This document shows positions 34,387 to 43,200 of a stretch of DNA of 64,000 nt, one piece after another (positions within the stretch are counted from its first letter, which is position 1; every line of letters begins with the position of its first letter). Both the position numbers and the translations under genes were made by a program. Under the pieces are notes generated by a model that was given only the letters and a program-made list of their open reading frames with translations, was not told the origin of the DNA and did not search any database. Source of the DNA: a bacterium (GTDB lineage Bacteria; Vulcanimicrobiota; Xenobia; Xenobiales; JADMJV01); assembly GCA_030149525.1 (NCBI GenBank), contig JASBRJ010000377.1:1-64000 (forward strand), in the 5' to 3' direction.

Positions 34387-35270
34387 GCCTCCTGGGACTT
34401 TCTGTCGGCGATTCACTCGGAAATGTCTTAACGTTCGAGAGCCGCGCACGACTGGAAAGTCGTGACCTTCCGAGCGGTCCGTGGAGTTACACCGACGACA
34501 CGGAGATGGCTCTGTCTGTGTATGAACAGCTTTCTGACACTGGAGAGATAAATCAAGACCGCTTATCGACAGCGTTTGCAATTCGCTACAACCCTCAAAG
34601 AGGGTATGGGACCGGCGCACGCCGCTTGATGCAAGAGATCGGCTCAGCCAGACCTGGAGCTTGGCGTAGCCTTGCACGGAACCTCTTCTATGGACAAGGC
34701 TCATACGGCAATGGCGCCGCTATGAGAATCGCTCCGTTAGGCGCCTTCTTTTGTCAGGATTACGAACTCTGCCGTGAGCAAGCAAGACTTTCTGCCGAAG
34801 TCACCCACTATCACCCGGAGGGAGTTGCAGGCGCTGTCGCTGTCGCAATGGCTGCCGCCTACACAAGAAATGAAAAAGCTTGGAGTCGCGATCATTTCTT
34901 CGACACAATTCTCGAATACACCCCACACGGCGAAACCAGGAGTGGGATTATAAAAGCTCGCGAAATCCCTGAAAGTATAGACTGCCATGAAGCTGCCGAA
35001 GTTCTTGGAAATGGAGATCTCGTGACCTCCCAAGACACTGTCCCATTCTGTCTCTGGTCTGCATCAATCACTCCAGACGACTTCCAAGAGACTTTCTGGA
35101 GAACGATTGTAGTTGGTGGTGACCAGGATACAAATTGCGCAATTACCTGCGGGATTGTAGCAGCCCGCACTCAACCACCCGCTGAGTGGCTAGAACGACG
35201 AGAACCCCTACCAGATGAATTCAACTCAGTCCACCACAACCGGAGTGAGAGTAATCCGGGAACTTCTTGA
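34359..35270 (+). CDS. ADP-ribosylglycohydrolase family protein
   Basis: The 303-residue protein has the DraG/ARH metal-site motifs: TDDTEM near residue 45, GNGAAMRIAPLG, THYHPEGVAGA, and the C-terminal VVGGDQDTNCAITCG. Such enzymes remove ADP-ribose from proteins or nucleic acids or hydrolyse related compounds, using two Mg or Mn ions. GTG 34359 has no good SD, so translation may be coupled to the small upstream ORF. The gene is visibly richer in A and T than its neighbours, a hint of transfer. Its 3' end overlaps the convergent secretin-like gene by 45 bases. Confidence 0.87.
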   Translation: MPDLQGAYLSLLGLSVGDSLGNVLTFESRARLESRDLPSGPWSYTDDTEMALSVYEQLSDTGEINQDRLSTAFAIRYNPQRGYGTGARRLMQEIGSARPGAWRSLARNLFYGQGSYGNGAAMRIAPLGAFFCQDYELCREQARLSAEVTHYHPEGVAGAVAVAMAAAYTRNEKAWSRDHFFDTILEYTPHGETRSGIIKAREIPESIDCHEAAEVLGNGDLVTSQDTVPFCLWSASITPDDFQETFWRTIVVGGDQDTNCAITCGIVAARTQPPAEWLERREPLPDEFNSVHHNRSESNPGTS

Positions 35271-36062
35271 GCCTGACATGCTTTGCGAACCCATGATGAG
35301 GCCGAAGGCACGGTTCTGCATTTCCTGCTTGTAGCCACCGGAGGAAACGGTGATGGTCTGGCCGGATTTGACGGCGAAGGTGGACGACGCCTCGTCTACT
35401 CGGACATCGGTTCCACCGTTGGGCCCCAAGAAGCTCATCCAGGGAGTGATCTTGATTCGGACAACCTCTCCCACCACCACCGGTTCGACGGCAAAACCTG
35501 TTCCTACTTGCTGAACCAGGAAGGTGGGCGGCAAGAAGCCGGATTGGGTAGCAAACTGCTGGAGGGGATTGAAATTAACCACGTCCCTTGAGACATGAAT
35601 GATCCCTTTCTCTCCGCTCATCACCAGAAGGCTCTGACGGCTTTCCATCTGAGAACTGCCCGAACTCTTCACGGCACGACCACTCACCGATAGACTGTCA
35701 TCGATCCCCGAACCGGCGCGACCGGACACCGAAACGCCCGCTAGATTGCCGTTCTCGCGGGCCACTCCGTGCATATTCACGTTGATTCTCACTTGAGGCA
35801 TGTGGACATCGATCTGCTGCAGAAGTTCTTCTATCTCAGCTAAAACTTGGGGAGTGTCCCGCACGACCAGTTTGTTGAGTCGGGTATCGGGAATCACCTT
35901 ACCTTGCGGGCTCAGCAGGGGCTGCACCATTTCCACTGTTGCTTCGGCGGGTCGTGCATTGAGCACAAAAATACGGGTTTTCATCTCCTGGGCCGAGGCT
36001 CCCAGGGTCAAGAGGAGAGCTAGAACAACGAGATTTCGTAGGTAAAGAGCGCAACGGGGCAT
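35226..36062 (-). CDS. Secreted protein with solitary secretin N-domain
   Basis: The 278-residue protein has a signal peptide (cleaved near ASA-QE). Residues about 28-90 match a secretin N1-type domain (FVLNARPAEATVEMVQPLL, then LNKLVVRDTPQVLAEIEELL). The rest carries short beta strands and Ser/Gly-rich stretches, but the C-terminal secretin pore seems missing or reduced. No other type II, III or IV secretion or pilus gene is in the window. It may be a periplasmic accessory of a distant system. Overlaps the ADP-ribosylglycohydrolase 3' end. Confidence 0.75.
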   Translation of the reverse strand: MPRCALYLRNLVVLALLLTLGASAQEMKTRIFVLNARPAEATVEMVQPLLSPQGKVIPDTRLNKLVVRDTPQVLAEIEELLQQIDVHMPQVRINVNMHGVARENGNLAGVSVSGRAGSGIDDSLSVSGRAVKSSGSSQMESRQSLLVMSGEKGIIHVSRDVVNFNPLQQFATQSGFLPPTFLVQQVGTGFAVEPVVVGEVVRIKITPWMSFLGPNGGTDVRVDEASSTFAVKSGQTITVSSGGYKQEMQNRAFGLIMGSQSMSGSRSSRITLTPVVVD

Positions 36063-36204
36063 AACTGGATCATACCTCTAAATTGTCTAAAAAGTAAGTT
36101 TTGGGAGCCTTTTGCTTTGTTAACAACTTGGTATCCAACTCTTCCACCGCTTTGTCGTAACTTGAAGGACACCAACTGCTCTCATCTCCGGTGAGGAGAT
36201 CGAA

Positions 36205-37167
36205 GTGACCGTACAGCCCCAATCTTATACCGGCTCGCCAGGGCGCCCCTCTTGGTCGGCCGACAGCAAAAGAGTGGCCGTTCGACTGAACCGCAAGGCC
36301 GTTCTGGTGAACAAAGACGATGAGAGCGTGCTGCTGGAGATCGGTCCCAAAGACGCCAACGTCGGTGCACCGCAATTCAGCCCCGACGGCACAAAACTGG
36401 CCTACGATATCTACACCGAAATACCGGGAGCAGAGAAAAAGCAGTGGGCGGTGGCCGTCTCCGACGCGGAAGGCAAGAACCAGGAAATCTTAGTCGATCA
36501 CGGTCGACGTCCTCGCTGGAGTCCGGATGGCCAACAACTGGCTTTCAGTTCCTATACCGACGATTTCCAGACAGAGGTCTCCGTTGTCGACGTCCGGAGT
36601 AAAGAGCAAAAAGTGGTGAGCCAACGCCCCTACTATACCGATTTTGCCTGGTCTCCCGACGGCACCAAGATCGCCTACGAAGCCACTAACGACGTCGCCT
36701 TTGATCTGCGAACCGTGGAGCTTGAAAGCGGGCGAGAGAACATCCTCACCGACGGGGACAACAACGCCTACACCGACCGCTCCCCGGTTTGGTCGCCCAG
36801 CGGCAAAACCATTGTCTTTGAACGCCGTCACAAAAGTTTTCCCGCCGGCTCCATCTGGAGCGTGGAGGCCGAGAGTGGAGTCGAAAAACAGCTTTTCCAG
36901 AAGTTTTCCGACGCGGTCGATCCCGTTTTCACCGCCGACGGCAAGACCCTAATCTTCGGCTCCAATCACGGAGGACGAGGGGGCCTGGATCTCTTTGCCA
37001 TGGACCTCGATGATCTCTCTATTTCTCAGCTCACGGACCTCCCGGGCGACGAGCATTCCCCCTCCATCTCCCCCGACGGAAAGACCATCGCCTTCTTCAA
37101 TACCGATAGGCGGCGTGAGTCCGGTGAGCGGACCAAACTTCACTTTCAAAGCGCACCCCTGGAATAG
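36205..37167 (+). CDS. TolB-like WD40/PD40 propeller (copy 1)
   Basis: GTG 36205 has GAGGAG 7 bases upstream. The 320-residue product is almost entirely PD40 repeats (APQFSPDGTKLAYDIY, PSISPDGKTIAFFN) forming a beta propeller like the C-terminal part of TolB. There is no signal peptide, so unlike TolB it should stay in the cytoplasm. A paralogue is at 49890-50885 with the same opening idea (PSWSxDxKxV...). Ligand unknown. Confidence 0.82.
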   Translation: MTVQPQSYTGSPGRPSWSADSKRVAVRLNRKAVLVNKDDESVLLEIGPKDANVGAPQFSPDGTKLAYDIYTEIPGAEKKQWAVAVSDAEGKNQEILVDHGRRPRWSPDGQQLAFSSYTDDFQTEVSVVDVRSKEQKVVSQRPYYTDFAWSPDGTKIAYEATNDVAFDLRTVELESGRENILTDGDNNAYTDRSPVWSPSGKTIVFERRHKSFPAGSIWSVEAESGVEKQLFQKFSDAVDPVFTADGKTLIFGSNHGGRGGLDLFAMDLDDLSISQLTDLPGDEHSPSISPDGKTIAFFNTDRRRESGERTKLHFQSAPLE

Positions 37168-37282
37168 ACCTGACACACCCGAAGTCAACCTCCCGCCTCC
37201 TGCGCTTAAGCGGTCTTTAGAGGCATAGGACAAATGTCACAGCTAGCCAATACCTGAGAACTGCAAATCCAAGGAGCCCGTG

Positions 37283-40200
37283 ATGCGTAGTCTCACCAGG
37301 AATCGCCTTTTTAAAAAGAACCCTTTCAAGAAAGCCCTCGCTGCGACGGTTATGTCGGCGGCGCTGATGACGGGGTCGCTTGCCAACCCTTCCGGCCCGG
37401 TGGTCCGGAACGGACAGGTCAACATTTCCGGCCTGGGAGGCGCCCAACTCCAGATTGAGCAGCTAACCAACAAAGCCATCGTCAATTGGGATTCCTTTTC
37501 CATCGGAGCAGGCGAAGCAGTTCGCTTCCTCCAGCCTTCGCAGATGGCCCTTATTCTCAATCGCGTAACCGGCCAAGACCCGTCCCAGATTCTGGGGTCC
37601 CTGTCGGCGAACGGCCAGGTTTTTCTGATCAATCCGAACGGTATCTTGTTCGGACCCGGCTCTCAGGTGAACGTGGGCAGCCTGGTTGCCTCCTCTCTAC
37701 AGATCACCGATCAGGATTTCCTCAACGGAAACTACAACTTTACCCAGGATGCAAGCAAAGAGCTTGCCTCGGTTATCAACCAGGGCACCATTCGAGTTTC
37801 CGACGGGGGCTACGCCGTTCTCACAGCGCCTCTCGTCTCCAACGAAGGCCTGATCGTGGCCAATCTGGGCAAAGTGGTTCTCGCCGGTGGAGAGCAAACC
37901 ACTCTGAACTTCGACGGTCGCGACCTCATCAATTTCGAAGTGGGCGCCCTCCCCGGTGAAGCCGGAACCGTGGTTCTCCCCCGGGAAGCAGTTGGGGGAA
38001 TCCTGGCCGACATGCTGGGGGCCGAAGATAGGGCCGGACAATTGATCCGCCGAGAAGACGGAACCCTGGCCCTGGAGGGTGGAAGTGGAACCGTCTATCA
38101 GGCCGGAACCATTCGTGCCGACGGCTCTACCGGCGAAAAAGCGGGTTCGGTTGTTATCGACTCGACGCGCCTCACTGTATTAGGTGAGAACTCCGTGACG
38201 GCTGCCGACGGGGTGGGTCAAAACTCCGAGGGCGGAGAGGTTCTGGCTCTTTCCAACCTGAGCACCGGGACCACCGTGGGATACGCGGGCTCTCATCTCT
38301 CGGCTCAAGGTGGGGAGAGTGGAGACGGAGGATTCATTGAGTTCTCAGGGTCGAAGTTTTCTCTCGGTTCGAGTATCGATGCAACGGCCCAAAACGGCAC
38401 CATGGGAACTTTCTTGCTCGACCCCCGCGACATTTTCGTGATCGACGGGCCTTCCGGTGCGAGTCCCTTGCCGGGACCGCCGGCACCAGCCGACCTCACG
38501 ATAAACGACGGGACCATTGAGACGCTTTTAGCCGGAGCTCAAGTCACTCTACAAGCCGATCGCAACATCGATTTTGCCAACGGGGTATCCATCAACGTAC
38601 CCACCGGCAATTTCATCGCGCTCGCCGATGCCGACAATAACAATAACGGCACGGTGACCGTCAATCAGGCCACTATCAATGTCAACAGCTTGGAACTCAC
38701 AGGCAATGGAATCTTCCTGAATAGCAATCACTCCATCACGGCCAATACGGCCGTATTGACGGGTCGAAACTTCGTTGAAGCGGACTCGACGGGTGCAACG
38801 CTCAACGTCACCAATCTCGGGTTGGTTGGCAGCAGCATCCGCGGCTCCGGTGCCAGCGACATCATCTCGCTCAACGCCACGAACCTTGCCATCCAACAGG
38901 ACGCGGGAAGCTTCTACCTTTTTCTCAACGACACAGGCGGCGGCCTGAATATCGTCAACTCCATCACCGGCCTCACCCAAACCGCCACCACCGGCGGCAC
39001 TCCTTCAGAGTTCGACATCACTGCCTCCGGTGGCGGGGATCTCACCATCGGAACGGCTCTTTCCGGAAATTTCGGCTACATTCGCGCCGACGGAAACGTC
39101 ACTCTTCAAGCGGACCTGAACATCACCGATCAATTTCTGATCATTGCCGACAACGACAACAACGGTGTTGGCGGCATCATCCAAACTGCAGGCACCGTGA
39201 CCACCGATGCACTCGGACTCTCCGCCGGATTAAACGGGATCGGCTCTGCGGGCGCTTTAACCAACGGCCTTCAGGTGAACACCCGGGAACTAGCCATTGG
39301 ACTTCCCACAGGAGGCTTGCCCAGAATCAACAGGGTTGGCAATGTCAACGTCGTGGATACAGCCGGTGGTGTGACAATTGTGGACAGTGTCGATGCCAGC
39401 GGAGAGGTTCTGGACAGCTTGACCGTCAACGGAAACTTTAGCACCGGCTCTATGCAGGTCACCGCCCGTGGCGGCGACACGGCGAATCTCACCGTTGCGG
39501 GAGCCATCGACAGCGTGGGAACGAACCTTGAACTTTCCGCCGACAACGACGTTATCTTCGATCCTATGGTGACAGCCACTGTCACAGGGAGCGCGATTAT
39601 TAGAGCCGACCTGGACAACAATAACGACGGAACTATCACTTTCAGCGACGGAAGCGCCAACTCTCACATCTCAGCCCAAAATCTAGGTCTTGCCTTGAGC
39701 GAGAACTTCGGCACGGCGGGCGCCTTCCAATCGGTGGAATACAATATCTTCACTGTGGACGCCGATCCTAACGGCGACGGCACGGGAGGCACGGTGTTCG
39801 TCAACGATTCCGGCGGAGATTTTACCATCGGTTCGGTGAGTGGCCCCAACCAGACGATCTCCAATCTTCGAGGCGCCGGAGACACTGTGGCTCAAGCCGA
39901 TGGAGGCAACCTCCTTTTGAACGCCCCGGCAAGCTCAAGCACCGGTGACGTCCATTTGGCAGCCGTCGGCAATGTCGCGCTCGGGGCCAATGTGAGCGCC
40001 GCTACAGGCCAGGAAGCTCTCGTTCGAGCCAACACGGGAACCGGCAGCATCACTCAGACAAGCGGAAGCATAACCGGTCAGACCGTCGGGCTTCTGGCTC
40101 AGAATGTGGGAACCAATACCCGCTCCATCAATATCAACGCCGACAATCTGGTGGTGAACGGTGGAGGCAGCATTTACGTCAGCGAAGCCGATAGTGTCAA

Positions 40201-43200
40201 CCTCATTGCCGATATCACCGCCGCAGGGTCCACTTTCAACCAATCTCCCCTGAGCGCAGGCGGAGACTTCAGAGTTTTTGCCAACAACAATCTCAACGTC
40301 AATAATCAGGTTCAGGGAACTGATGTCTCCCTGATCGCCAACACCGGCAATTTAGCCGTCAACCAAAATGTCACCGCCACCGGGAATGCTGTGCTCTCGG
40401 CCGGAGGCAACATCAGCGGGACGGGAACCGTCACTGCCCCTAACCTGGGACTCGACGCTGCCAACATCGGTGCCGCCGGTGCCAATCTGATGATCGATGC
40501 CGACAATTTGGCCGTGGACTCCGAAGCAAACGCCTTTGTCCAGGATTCCGATGACGTCACGCTAGTCAACCAGGTCACTTCCACCTCCTTCAATCCCGGG
40601 ATAGGCGGCGGAGGGGGAGACGTGGTGACGGGGAACGATGCCACCGGCGACTTCGCCCTTCTCGCCGGCGGAAACATCACCGTCAACGACACCGTGACGG
40701 GTGGCGATACGGTTCTTCGAACAACGGGCGGCAATATCGTGATCAATCAGGGAGTGGGCGACGCAGGCACGGTGGACACCGTTCTTTCCGCCAGCGGCAC
40801 CATCACAGGCTCCGGAACCGTCACCTCTCAAAATCTCGGCCTCTCGGGCTCCACCATCGGAACCAGTGGGGCCAACCCGTTGTCTATAGCCACAAACAAT
40901 GTCAGTGTCCTGGCCACAGGGAGCGCTTTTCTTTCCGACCCCAACGACCTAACCATGATTAACCAGGTCCAGGCCACAGCCAACAACGACACGGTCACAG
41001 GCAACCAGGTTGGGCAGCAGTTGAGCGTCGTGGCCGGTAACAACCTCACTGTGGCCGACGATGTCAGATCGAACTCCGGCGCGGGGATCTTGGAGTTCGT
41101 GGCTACCAACAACGTCAGCTTTACCAACAACGCCGGAGATGCCGCCGACGCCACAGTCCCTCCCGACGACGGTCGCATTATCGTGGTGGCCCAAAACGGC
41201 AGTATTTCCCAGGAGCAAGGCGGATTGCTCAACGCCCGAACTATCGGCCTGAGAGCGGGAACCGACATCGGCACCAGCGGCGGCGGAACCGACAACAACG
41301 CCATCGATCTGGTCGCCGATAGGGTGGCCGTGGTGGCCGGACGGCACGCCAATGTGCTGGACACCAGCGCCAATCTCAGCACCTCCGCCGGTGTCGCCGG
41401 GATCACCCAGAACGTGGCAGGCTTTAGTACCGGAGGGAACCTTGAACTGGAGGTGGCCGCCGGTGCGCTCGACCACTCTTCGGGAACCATCACCGTAGGC
41501 GGCAACGCCGATGTGGTGGCCAACAACACCATAACGCTCGCCACTCCTATCAACATCACCGGCAACGGCGTCTTCACCAGCACCAACGGAGACGTTCTCG
41601 CCTCTCCAGGGGCAGGACAGGTGATCTCCGCCGATCAACTCGGCTTCAACGGCCGTAATATCGGCGAAGACATCGGTGCCGTCTCGCCTCTCCAAGTGAG
41701 TGCAAACAGTGTTGCCTACAACGCCACCGGTCAGGTTTTCTTAAGAGACAACGTGGGCGATCTTCAACTGGTCGCGAGTGTCACCGGCGTCGACGAGACT
41801 GCCAACGGTGCCACCTCCGGCAATCAGACATCGATAGAAGCTCAGAACGGCAATCTCACCGTCGCCACCAACGTGGTGAACAACAACGCGGGTGCAACAG
41901 GTATTGATCTCATCGCCCAGGGCAATGTGGCCCTCAACGGTTCGGTCTCCAACACCAACGGCAACGTGGTTGTGGTGGCCGATTCCAACAATAGCGGCAC
42001 TGGAGCCATCAGCCAGGGGGCCGGGCAGTCTGTCAACGCCGTGGGGGTCGGGCTCACTGCAGGCAACGGTGGGATCGGCACCCCGGGTGCCGACAGCAAC
42101 GCTGTTGCGATCAACGCCACCAATCTTTCTCTTGAGACCTCGGGAAGCGCCAATGTTCGGGACACGGCCGGCGGACTGACTCTCGTGAACAACGTGACCG
42201 GCTTCAACAGATCGGTCACGGGAACCACTCTCAACGGCAGCCTTGAACTTGAAGCCAACGGCGGCGACGGAGCAACTCTCACCATCGCCGACGACATCAC
42301 AGGAGTCACCAACGCCGACCTGGTGGCCGACGACGACGTCATCATCAACAACGCCTTGACCGCTTCAGGGAACGTGGTCGTTCGAGCCGACAACGACAGC
42401 AATAACAACGGTGGCATTACCAATACCGGAAGCATTACCTCGGCGGGCCTGGGACTTGCCGCAGCCGAAAATATCGACAACGGCGCGGGTGGACCGCTGC
42501 TGGTGAACGTGGACAATTTTGCCGGGGTGAGTACCGGCGGCAATGTGAACGTTCAGGATCAGTCGGGCACCCTGACCATCGCGAACGTCACCGGTGTAGA
42601 TGAAAGCGTTAACGGAGCTCAGGCCGCCACCGATCTCGCTATTCGGGCCAACGGCACCGATCTGACTCTGAACGCTCCCGCCACGGCCGGGCGGAACATC
42701 GATCTGGTGGCCAACCAGAACGTCAACTTGAACGCCAACGTCAACTCGACCGGCGGGACCGGCACCGTGGTCATTGCGGCCGACGCCGACGGAGCGGGTG
42801 GCGTGGGCTCCATAACTCAGACCGAGGGAAACGCCATCACCGGTAATCGGGTGGGACTGTCGGCTCAAAACGACATCGGCGGAGTTGGAGCGGGCGATAT
42901 TGAGACCAACGCCAACGAGATTGTTATTGAAACGGCCGCAAGCGCCTACGTGGACAACGCAGGCGCCGTTAGAATCGTCGATTCGGCGGCAGGTCAACTC
43001 TTCACTGTCACCGGGAATGTGGCGGCCAACGACTATCGTCTCGGCGCCGGGGGACAGATCACGGTCGACGATGCTGTCCAGGCCCTCGACATCGCACTGG
43101 TCACGACATCCGGCGGCATTGTGGTCAACCAAAACGTGGGAGGAGACACTCAGGACGTTGTGCTGTCCACCCCGGGTGACATCACGGGCGACGGCGTCGT

